A program made the translations under genes and the position numbers. Under the pieces are notes generated by a model. That model did no database searches. It was given only the letters and a program-made list of their open reading frames with translations, and was not told the origin of the DNA. A stretch of 64,000 nt of DNA, taken from Onchocerca lupi (Eukaryota > Nematoda > Chromadorea > Rhabditida > Onchocercidae). The stretch lies in the NCBI GenBank assembly GCA_028564675.1, contig JAOVVO010000338.1, positions 1-64,000 of the forward strand. The letters run 5' to 3'. Below are positions 1-12,500 of the stretch, in pieces (within the stretch, counting starts at the first letter, position 1; the number at the start of each line of letters is the position of its first letter).

Positions 1-1784
1 TGAACTAACCACCTTTTGGGTTTTTTTTTTTTTTTTTTTTTTTTTCTCAACTACTAGAAGCATTTAAATTTTTCTTCTAAAAATTTACCGCAATTATCAA
101 AAAGAAAATATTGCTTTCGGTTTTGGAAAAAAAATTTGATAAAATTTATGCAAGTTTAAAAATTTAATTTGTTCATCAATTTTCCGCTCCAATTAAATTA
201 AATTTGATAGTAAAAGTTGAGAGAAAATTTTGCCAATTTATTTCAAATAGGATTATTTTTTTCGTTTTCATTCAAAAATACAGAAAATAGTAGACATTTA
301 TCGATTTTTTGATTTTTCACTCTGATCATCATTGAATAATTCTATTATTTGAACATGATTTTTGATTTCGTCAATTTTTTGCTTAAATTAAATTAAATTT
401 GATTCAACAAATTATGTGGAAATTTTTCAGTTTGTGTAAAGTAGAAAAAAATTTTTTTTTTTTTTTGTTTTATTCAAAGAATGTAAAAAATAACAAACAT
501 ATATCGATTTTTTTGTTTTCTTCACTTTAATTATCATCGAATAATCGTATCACTTGAATTTATTTAAAGTTTTGAACAAAAATTTCAATTTTGCCAAATT
601 TAATCGTTAAGATTCATTTTTTCAATCAGCACGTAATTTGTGAAAATGTTTTCAAATCTGAAAATATAATTTTTTCAAAAAAAAAAAAAAAAAAAATTCA
701 AAAAGATAGCAATTAACAGATTGATCAGATTAAGAAATATAAAAATAATTTTTAAATTTACATTAAATTTATATCATAACAATATTTTTCATGATAATGA
801 ATCAGGAAGAAGAAAGACAACAAGTATTACCATCATCATCACTACTGTCAATAAAATCCTAAATAATTTGCTTCATAATGAATCATCAAATCCATTCTTA
901 CAACTTTTCTTGCACTTTTTAAGAATTTATTTAAAGTTACTGAAATTAATAAATTATGGCAGAATTTTGATAGTTAAAAAAAACGAAAAAAGATTATCAT
1001 GAATCATTGTTATGCTGATGAGAAATAAATGAATATCCTTCCTTATAAAGATTTGTTTAATAATTATTGCTTGCATTAAAATTTACATTAAATCTATATC
1101 AAAATTTGAAATCAACACTTAATTTATATTAAATACATAGTAAATTTCAAAAATTTTAAAATAAATTTGAAATGACATTTTCCTTTTGTGTTCTTATCGA
1201 TAATTTATAATGAAAATTTTCAAGCAATTTTATTCGTGACAAGGTCATTCCGATATTTATTCCAGTTTTGTATTGCAAAATCATTAAATCATTTAAGCTT
1301 TACATTCGCTACAAAAAATTATGATAGGATCAACTAAAAAAAAAAAAAAAAAGAAAAGAAAAAAGAAAATGATGTATGCCGATTATTTTTAATCAAAGAA
1401 AATTATAAATAATAATCAGGAATTCAAAAAAAAAAAGAAAGCACAATCAATTCCGGGATGACATTTTAGCGCAAATTACAATTCAGATTTTTCTCATTTT
1501 CAATTAATTTCTTTTCTTTTTTTTTTTTAATCTCATTCCAATTTGAAAATTTTTCTATTTTTATTAAAATTTTCAATAATTGCTGAAAAAAAAAATGCAA
1601 AAAAAAAACAATATTGCACTTGAGATGATTTACAAACTGAAAAAAAAAAGGAATCATTCTAATATTATGAAAAAACCAAAAAAAAAAACTTTGAATTGCA
1701 TTTACTTTACAGTTTTCATTTCCACACAATGTTGCAAGTTCTTTACCGTTGTTTTGAAATTTTGATGCAACGTTGCATTCGAAT

Positions 1785-1856
1785 TGGCGCGTGTTTTTTT
1801 ATGTTTTTGTACGCGTATTTTTGTTTGGCGCGTATTTTTGTACGTGTTTTTGAGAA
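1785..1856. repeat. Short imperfect repeat of CpG-bearing GGCGCGT-T tract
   Basis: The motif TGGCGCGT followed by a run of T and then GTACG occurs twice in about 70 bp (TTGGCGCGTGTTTTTTTATG, then a GTACGCGTATTTTTG bridge, then TTGGCGCGTATTTTTGTACG). The CpG density is striking against almost pure A/T flanks. It sits about 1.7 kb upstream of the annexin start. It could be a small minisatellite or a regulatory element; nothing in the sequence decides. Confidence 0.45.
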
Positions 1857-2249
1857 ATTTCGGCAATTTAATGCTTTGAACAAACGAACATTTACAGTTT
1901 TATTCATATAGACTAGTTGAGCCGGCCATTCGAAGCATAGCCCGATCTAGCTAATTTATAATAATTCTGAAATATAAATCAATTTTGCAAAGTTTCTACG
2001 TGCAATCGATTAATTTTAATTGCCAAAAAAAAAAACCCATTCAATTTTTTTTATTCTCCCTTTATAGATAGATGTTTAACGGTTGTAAATTTTATCTTTC
2101 AGTCTTTTTCCCCTTCTATTTTTTCTTTTTTTTCTTTTTCTTTTTTTTTCTTTAATTTGTAACTGATTAATACAGATGATCGATCGAACGATGCATTTAA
2201 AAGCAGCAATTAATAGTTTAACAGTAATGTCAACAACAACGCAAACGCT

Positions 2250-2560
2250 TTCGGTATCTAGTCATTATTATCTTTATCATCATCACCATTATCATTGTCA
2301 TCATCACCATCGTCATTAATCATCAATCATTATTTGTATCAGCAACAGCACCATTTAGCAGCAATAACTGGAATGACAATATTTATAGCTATTATTTTGA
2401 AAAATTGATTTTATCTGCCGATTTTCGCATTATTTCAAGCAAAACGAACAATTTGGTTTTGTGCAATAAATTGTTAGGGAAAAGTTTGTATTTTTACAAA
2501 TATTTCAAATTGTCACTTGTCATCATCATCATCATCATCATCGTCATCCGCATCACCATC
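2250..2560. repeat. CAT/TCA trinucleotide microsatellites
   Basis: Two imperfect trinucleotide tracts, around 2268-2340 (mixed CAT, CAC, TCA) and 2519-2550 (CATCAT), lie upstream of the annexin gene. They have no coding meaning; the short open frame over the second tract just spells poly-Ile/Val. Confidence 0.7.
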
Positions 2561-3445
2561 AAATATCTATTAAAAAGAAAAGGAACATTTTTCTGTTTAT
2601 TTATTTAAATCAATTTTTCTTCCGTTTATTTGTATATTTTTGATCCGATTCTTCTTTTCTTCTCTGTAGTTTCTCGATTTTTTGATCTTTTTTTCTCCTC
2701 TCTCTTCTTTTTGAATTGATCGATTTTTTTGAAATATTATATTAACATATTTCGTTTATTTAAAAATTTTTATGATTGATTTTGTACATTTTTCTCTTTA
2801 TTTTATTTTATTTTATTTTATTTTTTTGATCTGATAAGGTATCTTTTTATGATGATAATTTCAAGAATAATGTTTCACTATTTGTAGTATTTTCAACGAA
2901 ATAACATCCTTCAAGTAATTAATAAATCAATAATTGATTTATTTTTTTTTTTTTTAGTTTTCAATGAAATATCATAGCTTCAAATAATTAGTGATTCAGT
3001 TATTGATTTTTGTAATTTACGATAAAGTAATTTATATACCGTAAAGAATTAATAAACAAATGATTAATTTATATTAATAATATTTTCACCGAAATAATAT
3101 ATCTGAAGCAATCAATAAATCAATAATTAATATTTAACTTGTAAATATTGAACTATTTATCATTTTTTTTCCACTTTTTCAATGAAAATCTGTTTATTTT
3201 GTTAATACATAGAGAAAGTTTCATTTATCGAAAATAATTTCCTTCCAAAATTTTAATCAATAACAGAACAAATACTTATCACTGAATCATCATTATTTAA
3301 CGAAGTATGAACTGATGAGTCATCCATTTTTGCATTGTAATTTTTTGTTTTTTTTTAGATTTCGTTGATGTTAACGTCATCGATGATTAAGCAACATTGA
3401 AAATTATATTTAAAGAAAAGTTATATTTGAAGATTTAAACTTTGA

Positions 3446-3455
3446 AATCTTTCAG
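3446..3455 (+). promoter_or_regulatory. Probable 5' trans-splice (or 5'UTR) acceptor of annexin gene
   Basis: A strong nematode-type 3' splice site (AATCTTTCAG) ends at 3455, 57 bp before the annexin ATG at 3513, with no matching upstream donor that I can recognise. In nematodes this usually marks spliced-leader addition. Whether SL1 is used cannot be told from this sequence alone. Confidence 0.5.
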
Positions 3456-3512
3456 TTATATCATATCACAAATAAAGATTTTTCATTATCATTAATTAGT
3501 CAACAAACAACA

Positions 3513-6500
3513 ATGCCGCTTAAATCGCAAATTTTTGGTACAATTCTTAATGAAGTTACAAAAGTAAGTTCAAAAGTTTTTTTTTTTTTTTTTTACTATA
3601 TTTTTGAAAAATTTAAATAAATATTTTAGACAAACTATGATAAAAATATAAACCGATAAACAAATAATTGTTCAAATGAATTTTCAACATTGAAATCATA
3701 TTTTAGTATCAACGAATCTTTTTTTTTTTTTTACCAATTAAAAGTAATTAACAAATCTTATAATATTTCTAAATTAATATTAATTAATAGCAGCAAATAG
3801 TATCGATGATTATGATTGATAACAATGATGATTATTCAGTAATAATGAAAACATGAAATATCCTGAAATTCAATTTTTACTAATTTATTACTAGTAATTA
3901 TAATTCAGTTAATTCTTTCCTCATTCGTTATTACTTTTAATAAGTAGTAATTTAAAAGTGAATATTATGAATTGAAATATTTTTCATCTTTCCGTTTTAT
4001 CTTATCTGCTATTTTATCCTCTTCTGCTATTTATTGATTGAAATAATTTGAAAAAATTCTGTTTATTTCATTTGAATTATTTTGAAAAAAAAAAAAATAA
4101 TGTGAAACATAGATCATATTTTAGCTTATATGAAATTCAGTAAATATTAGACGATAACTTTTGATAGATTTAAATTTTTTAAAACACATAATAATTAATT
4201 AATTTTCACTATTTCAAATATTCAAATTTCAAATATATAATATTGTTTTTTAGGGTTTGAGTAACAAAATTACTGGCAATAGACAACAACAACCAGGTTT
4301 TGCATTTTCTCTTTTTTTTTTTTTTCCATAGAAATCATTTTTATTTATATCGATAACAATTATTAAAAAGAAGTTTGGGATAATTAGTGATAAAGAATTG
4401 ATTGATAAATTATTTATGTTAGTTGAAGGACTAGAAGATAATGATGATCAAAATGATGCAATTTGATAGATATTTTTCAAAAATTTTGATAAATTAAAAT
4501 TTTTTGAAACGCATAATAATAATTTTTTACGAAATAAGTAAATAGGAATTAAATGATGAATAATTGTTAATATTTAAATAAATTATTTTTCAAATGAATA
4601 TCTTTTTTTTTTTTTTCAATTTTCATATTAAATAATTTACTTATGTAAGGGTGAATTTGAAATATTTGCTTGTATATGATTTCTTTGATCAATATAGTTA
4701 AATTTTGATGATATTTTTAATTTAATCAAATGATGGATGAAATATCTTAAATCAAACAAAATTCTGGATAATATATATTATTAGTATTGAAACAAGTATT
4801 TTCGAGACGAATAATTCTTTTTTTTTTTTTTTGCAATTAATTTAATGATATTTTAAATTAAATAATCCATCTGTATCAAATGATATGATTGCAAAAGTTA
4901 CTATTTGGAAGAATAAGAATCTTTTTTTTTCTTTTTCTTTTCTTTTTTTTTTTTTTTTTTTTGTTTAAACATAATTTTTTTCACTTTAACGGTTAACAAT
5001 ATTTGCAGAATATAGTTAATGCCAAAAAATTTACCTAAAAATTGTATTTACCTTTTTTTTTTTCACTCTTAGCTTCTCTTTATATTTGTTTGCATTTCTT
5101 AGTTTTTTTCTTTTTTTTTTTTTTGTTTTTATCATCGCATCATTTGTTTGATTTTTACTAAATTTAAATTTAGAATTTTTCAAAATTAAAAAATTCTATT
5201 AAATGATATTTATTTTTTCTTTTATTTGAATAGATAATGACGAATAATTGCAAATGAATAATCTAAATTTATCACCAGGTGATGGTTATCAACAAACTGG
5301 TTATCCGGCGCAGTCAGGCAACTATATAGGTCAACAAGGAGGTTATCCGGACCAACAGGGAAATTATCCCGGCCAGCAAGGAGGTTATCCAGGTCAACAA
5401 GGAGGTTATCCAGGTCAGCAAGGTGGTTATTCCGGCCAGCATGGGGGTTATTCAGGTCAACAAGGAGGTTATCCCGGCCAACAAGGAGTTTATCCAGGTC
5501 AGCAAGGTGGTTATCCCGGCCAGCAAGGAGGTTATCCAGGTCAGCAAGGTGGTTATCCAGGTCAACAGGGAGGCCAGCGTGAAGTGGGCTGGATAGGCTT
5601 GCAGGGAGATTATCCCGGCCAACAAGGAAGTTATCCAGTTCAACAAGGAGGTTATCCAGGCCAGCCGGGAGGTTATCCTGGTCAACAAACAGGTTATCCA
5701 GGTCAGCAAGGTTATCCAGGACAATCTCAATACCCACACCAATCCATTAATTATTCGTATCATGGTTCTGGATCAGGTCAGATAAGCGGCAATTATGGTG
5801 CTGGTAAGTTTTCAAGCTTCCCGTATCATCTGATTTACAATTTTGTATAATTTAATGATAAAATCCTCATATAAAACTTGTTGTTTCAAAATTATTCAAA
5901 ATAATTTCCAAAGGAATAAATAGATCATTACTTTTATTTAATTTGAAATTAATATTTAATTTTGTACAGAAAAAAAAAAAAAAAAACGAATAAAATGATT
6001 TGATTTATCAATGTGACATTTGTAAAATTGAAATCATCATGAATTGTTTCGTTTAATTTTCAACTATAATATATTCATTATTTTTCAAATTTTAAAAATA
6101 GCAATTGTTAAAATTAATCATTTTGAAAAAAAAAAAAAGGAATTTTTTTTTCGCTTTTTTCTGTTAATTAAAGATAAAATTAAATTTTTATTCAATACTA
6201 CAAATTATTCAATAATCATTCAAACTTAAACAAACTTTTTGTTTTCTATGCAACTTTTATGCTGGAATATTTCGTAATTTTGTCAAATTTAATTTAATCA
6301 TTCCGGTTAATATCATTTTTAGATGTTATTTTCTATTCTTCTATTATATTTCTTGAGTTATTTGTTTACATTTTCAACATTTATTATTGACATTAATTTA
6401 CTTTCAAAATTGAATTTGCGATTTGCGAATAATTTTAATAAAGCTATATTTAATGAAATTTAAATCTGAAAATAAATCTCTAATAAATTATATTTAAATA

Positions 6501-9500
6501 AATTTAATTATTAATTGAATATTTTCTCATTTTTATCATCATCATTATCAACTTTTTATCATATTCCATTGTTTCATTATCAGTATTTTCAAAAGTTTGA
6601 ATTATGTAAAATTTTCAACCTTTCTACTCAAGATTAGTTTGACTAGTTTTATTTTTCTCTGTTTATACAATGAAATTTTCTGCTATCTCTTCTTTTTCCC
6701 TTTTTTTCATCAATTTTTCGTTTTTCACATATCCCCTCAATTTGTGAATATTTAATTAAATTTTTTCTCCTCCTTCTTTCTCATCGATTTTTTTCACTTT
6801 TCATTTATCCTTCAATTTTTCAAACTTAGTTGTATATTTGCCATCCTCTTTTCTATCTTCCTTAATTTTTATCTTCATTTGCTTTATTTTTCTTTTTTTT
6901 TTTTTATTCTTTTTTATTTTCTAATTCGATTTGATTTGATAAAATGACAATTTTTGAGGAAAAAAAACTAAAAAAAAGTTTAGAAGAAAAAGAAATGCTA
7001 GTATTTGATAATGATATAATTAGAATACTGTATTAATGAAAATATAATTGAATATTTATAAAGCAAGAAAAAAAACACGCTGAATAACTAGCAATTTTAT
7101 GAAATTTTAATTAATTTCAAATGATTAATTAAATCTCTGAATTTTTTTGATAAACATTTCATACTAATTTCATCTTTTCATAAATTATTGGTGAATGCAA
7201 AATATGAGCATTATATATCAAATATAAATCATTCAAAATCAAATTATATTCCATTTCATCTTAACCTTGAGAAAGTGAATTTTTGGATAATTGCAATGAC
7301 CTTTTGAATAAATGACCTTTTACATGTTTGACAATAATCGATCAATTAGTACGAATATTTCATCAAATATTTTGTTATCGACATAAATATTTATAATGGT
7401 CTTTACGAAATAATTATTGATAATTTCATTAAAATTTCATTTTTTTTTTCTTAAAAAAATTTAATTCTTTCTTTTTTCATTTAAAAAAAGAAAAAAAAAA
7501 TCAATCGATGCATTCATCTTTAAATAATTATGTTATCAATAATAGATCATGATGATTGATTATTTTTCTGATCTTAAAACATAATTAATAAGCTATTATT
7601 ATTATTATTAAAAATATTATCCAATAAGCTATTTTATAATTTTTGCTTGCCATATTTGAATTAGTTATCAAATATCGATCGATTTTTTTAAAAATATTTT
7701 CACTTAATATATCTAAAACAACTATCAAATATCGATTGATTTTTCAGCCTCAAATTTCTCAAAGAAAAAAAAATTGATTAGTATGTGTTGTTTATATGTG
7801 AAAGATTTATTAATAATGTTATCGATCGTTTTTGATATTAATGATTGTTAATCTCTTATTGCAAATTATTCGACATTTTTTGAGTGTTTAAATTATTCCT
7901 TAAATTTATTGATTTTTTGAAAATTTCTTTTTTTTTTAAACTATTCTCTGATAAAAAAAAAAGAATCGGATTAATTTATCATGATTTTTTTTCGATATTT
8001 CATCATAATATCGATTTTTCTATTCATATATTTTCATCATGTGCATTTTATTTTATATGATGTAAATATAAATTTCGTAGTTATGGTGATATGAATACAA
8101 ATATCATGGAATTTATATTCATATTAGTTTGTAAAAGAATAGCTAAACAAATGCTTTTTATCGATTTTTTTTATAAAATTACATTTTAAATATTTAAAAA
8201 TTTATTTCCCTCTCCAAAAAAAGAAAAAAAATTTCTCGCTCTGTTATGCTTTCTCATATTTTTATCATTTTCTTATTTTAATCTTAAAAAATTAAAAAAA
8301 AAAAAGACGAATAATTGAATGATAAAAAATTTCCCTTCTTTCTTAAAAAAAGAAGAAAAAAAGAGAAAATTATAACTTTTTGTTAAAAATCATTAAAATA
8401 AATGGGAATGTTTATTCGTAATTTTCTTTTTTGTTTAATAAATTAATTTTCTTTTTTTTTTTTTTTTTTTCTAATAATTTCTTAATAAATTAGGATTTTT
8501 TTTCTCAGTAAACTACAAAAATTTATAAATTAAAAAAAAAAAAAGAAGGAATAATTATTTTGAAAAAAAAAAAATTTTCCAAAAAATTCGAAAATAATAG
8601 CTAATATAAAAATTGATTGAAAATTTTTTTTTGTTATTAAATATTTTAAGTAAACAAATATATGTCATACAATGATGAATCATAAAAATTTTGAAATCAG
8701 AAACAAGGTTGTAAATATTTGTTATATAGTACATATTTTGCAATTGTCATCATCATTGTCATCAATCACAAAATCTATTTTCATTTCCAATTTTTTTCAT
8801 ATTTTCAAAACTTTTTGCAAAATAATTTATTTATTGATTTTTCAAATGATTATACCATTCTTTTTTTTTTTTTTTTTTTATAAAGATTTCAGTGTTTCTT
8901 ATTCAATTTTTTAAATAAGTATATAAGTATGTAAGTAATAATTTTTTTTTGCAAAAATTTTTTTGCTATCTTTTTAATTTTTTTTTGCTTTTTTAAATTT
9001 GGAATAATATTGTTTTTTAAAATTTCCATTTCTTCTCTAAATATTAATGTAATTTTCATCGAAAAAAAGATATTTTTTTGGATAAATTTGTTTGATATAA
9101 ACAATATTTTGTTAATTTATATATTGAATTTTTTTTTTTATTTGATATATTTGTTTCGATTTTAATTATTCTTTTTTTTCTTGATTAAAATTTAATAAAT
9201 TAAAATAAAATAATATGAAAATCATATTGTTATAGAGTTGATATGTCAATATGAAGCATTGATAAATTGAATTATACTTTTATCGATTATCTTTGTTCCT
9301 ATTTGAGCATTTTATTTAAAACTTTGTTTTTTTTTTTCTTTTTTAAAGAATTTAATTTTGAATGATTTTTTTGTTTTATTTATTTATTTTTTTGAATATG
9401 TAATTTGACACGTTGCTCCATGATGTACGTTCACAAGGAATACGAAGCAATTCACACGTAATACGTGGAATTAACTGAAATAGGCGTGTGTATTTATATC

Positions 9501-12500
9501 ATGAATTTATTGATTGCTGAAATCATGAATCATAAATTCATTAATTGTTGATTGATTGTATTTATATCACTACTGATTATTGAATTTATTGATTGCTGAA
9601 ATCATGAATCATAAATTCATTGATTGTCGATCGATTGATTTATTGATTTAGTTGATTCATTGATTTACAATTCGTATAATGGCATGTAAAATTATAAAAT
9701 AGGCGTTTGATTTCAACCATTTTTATGAATTCATTGATTATAAAGTATTGATTTTTTTTTAAATATTTTTGATAATTTCTCAAAAAATTCCAATTTTGAT
9801 AAAGAAAGAAAAGAAATGGAAATTTAATTTTTTTGATATAATGATATAGTTCTGATTCATATGTAAAATTTCATTCGAATTTTAATGCTTCAACTTTTTT
9901 GCCATCCATAGGATGTAGAAACTTTATTTTACAATATGAAAATTTATAAATTTTATTTATCAGAATTTTCTTTTTTTTTTTTTTGCTTAATTTCAAACTT
10001 TTTATTTTGTTATAATTTTCGTTTAATAATTTTTATAATTTTATTTTACATAATTTTTTTTTTTTTGCAGCCATCAAACTTTTCATCACTTTTTTTTTTT
10101 AATCAAAGACAATGATATGTTAAATGATTAAAAGCAGATAATACTTTTTGGGAAATTCTTATTGTTATATATGTTTATGCATATATTAAAAACAATTAAT
10201 TAAATGATTTAATTTCGATGATTAATTCTAGTAATTTGATATAGCTTAAATTTTAATTTACAAATAAGAATTAGTATTTGTATGTAAATAAAAATATTTA
10301 CAAAAAATCTGAAGAATTTTCACAAGTTATTTTTATATTTTATCAATTTAAATCTCTTTGTTCTTTTCCTCTTTTTTTTTCATTTTTCCAGAAATGATTC
10401 AAATTTTCCGGAATTTTATCTAAAAAAAAAAAAAAAAAATTACGGAATAACGTCTAAAAATTAATCGTAAACTTATAGTATTAATTGGGTTGTAACTTTT
10501 AAAAATTTTATTTCATTAATAATTCTTGTCTGAAAGTGTTATTTTGTAAACAAGAAATATAGTATGCTTGCGTTGCGTTACCATAACCTTTGACCTTTGA
10601 ATGCCTTTTTTTTTTTTCTTTTTCTTTTTTTTAGTAATTATTCAAATAATTTTCAGCTATGCAAGGAACACCATCGTTACGTCCACATCAAGCTTTCAAT
10701 CCGAATAATGATGCTGAAACATTACGTAAAGCAATGAAAGGTTTGGGTTGTGATAAAAATAAAGTTATTATGGTACTCTGTGGTAGAGTTAATTTTCAGG
10801 TTTCTTTTTTTTTTTGATAAAAATTGGAAAAAAAATTTTATCGAAAGATTGAAGAATTAATTTAATTAATTTTCTTTATATAATTAACAAATTCAATTTT
10901 GAATTTTTTTTCCAAATGTTTTATAATATATATATATATATTTTTTTTTGTAAATAAATGAATAAATTAGATATATCTATATATATCTTTTAGGAATATA
11001 TGTTATACATTTATTTTTCAAATATAATTTTCAATTATTTGATTTTTTTTTTTTTTGATATTTCAAATTTTAATTTTTAGCATTTTTTTTAGCGTCAACA
11101 AATTGCGGCAGCTTATAAAACAATGTATGGTAAAGATCTTATAAATGATTTAAAAAGTGAACTATCGGGTGATTTTGAAGATTTAATTTTGGCATTAATG
11201 GAATTACCAGCACGATATGATGCGCAACAACTTCATAAAGCTATGCAAGTATCGATTGAAAAAATTTAATTTTTTTTTTTACTTTAAATTTATCATTTTT
11301 ATCTTTTTTTTTTTCTTATATATCATTTAATTTTATCAAATATTCATATGATTATAAATTTCAAATGAAAAATTATGTAAGTGAAATATTTAATTGTGAA
11401 GTAGAAAAAAAAAATTATTAAGTGATTAATCTAGTAAATTAATTTACTTAAATATTTCAAACTATAAAAGAACGATATATTAATCATTTATTAAAGGCAT
11501 ATTTAGTATCTAATTACTCAAATATTTTAATATTTGATTATTTTTTCAATATTTGAAATATTTGAAAGTGCACTGTTATTGATATAAATCCAGAATATTT
11601 AATTACTCAAGTATTTTAATATTTGATTATTTCAGTACTCGAAGTTATATTTTTGAATGCTTTTACATGATATGAAGAAATGCACATTCCTTTTTTATAA
11701 TTATTATGATGTTCAAATTTTATTACAACTATCAAATTCAATCTTTTATTCTAAATTGAAATTTCACAAATAATTACAAATTAAAATTTAATTAAAATTA
11801 CTAATTAAAATTTTGCAACTCAGGGTTTGGGTACAACAGAATCAGTGTTGATTGAAATTATGTGTTCACGTACGAATGCTCAAATTGCTGAATTACGTAA
11901 CGTTTATCAAGAAATGTATAAATCAAGTTTGGAGAAGGATTTAATTGGTGAAACAAGTGGACATTTTAAACGATTGCTAGTATCGTTATGTAATGGTGGA
12001 CGTGATGAAAGTATGCAAACTGACGCGTTACGTGCTAATCAGGTTAGCTTTTTAGGTATTACGTATGATACGTTATGTGTTAATCAGGTGAGCTTTTTAG
12101 GTATTACGTTTGATACGTTATGTGTTAATCAGGTTAGCTTTTTAGGTATACGTATGATATGTTAAGTGCTAATTAGGTTAGTTTTAAGTGTATTACTTAT
12201 GATACGTTACGTGTTAATCAGATTTTTAGCTTTTTAGGTAGACACGTATTAATCAGGTTAACTTTTTAAGTATTACTAATAATGCGCTACTTACTAATTA
12301 GGTTAGCTTTTTAGGTATTACTTATGGTATAGCAATTGAAATTTGTATGATCTCATGTTAATCATTATGCATAATTGAAAAATTACACAGTGATAAATGT
12401 ATTTCACATCAAATTTATTATATTATCACTTCACGTAATACGTCATACGTGAAAATTATAATTTTTTCAAATTACAAAATTTTACGAATATTTAGGATTG

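Larger units (their letters stand above)
1..3454. other. AT-rich 5' intergenic region, no gene seen
   Basis: I find no convincing exon in either strand here. The short open frames are low-complexity, K/N/I/F-rich translations of A/T tracts. The stretch holds many poly(A)/poly(T) runs, a CpG-containing tract near 1.8 kb and CAT/TCA microsatellites near 2.3 and 2.5 kb. It ends at the probable trans-splice acceptor of the annexin gene, so the annexin promoter should lie within it; I cannot point to a core promoter. Confidence 0.6.
5804..10656 (+). other. Long annexin intron 3
   Basis: A 4.85-kb AT-rich intron separates the low-complexity head exon from the annexin core exons. I see no other gene in it. 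It carries a 79-bp-period duplication at 9.5-9.6 kb, a palindrome with CACGTA arms at 9455-9467 and a small GC-richer patch next to the core exons at 10.56-10.60 kb. An intron at this place would suit an internal promoter making a head-less annexin; that is inference. Confidence 0.6.

Noticed and set aside
721..1002. 93-residue plus-strand open frame
   Set aside because: Composition is what A/T-rich random DNA gives; no ATG context, domain or splice partner.
5222..5763. Long minus-strand open frames over the annexin repeat exon (LDNLLVGRDN-type and WITSLLAG-type repeats)
   Set aside because: They are antisense shadows of the 21-bp coding repeat; the plus frame joins in phase with annexin exons.
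10584..10596. Firm assignment of the DR1-like site as an HNF4-type element
   Set aside because: A 13-base match can occur by chance in 64 kb; kept only as a low-confidence feature.
12222..12335. Use of the later minisatellite copies as further donors or tiny exons
   Set aside because: The third unit lost a base and reads into TAA, and the putative introns between units would be only about 13 bases.
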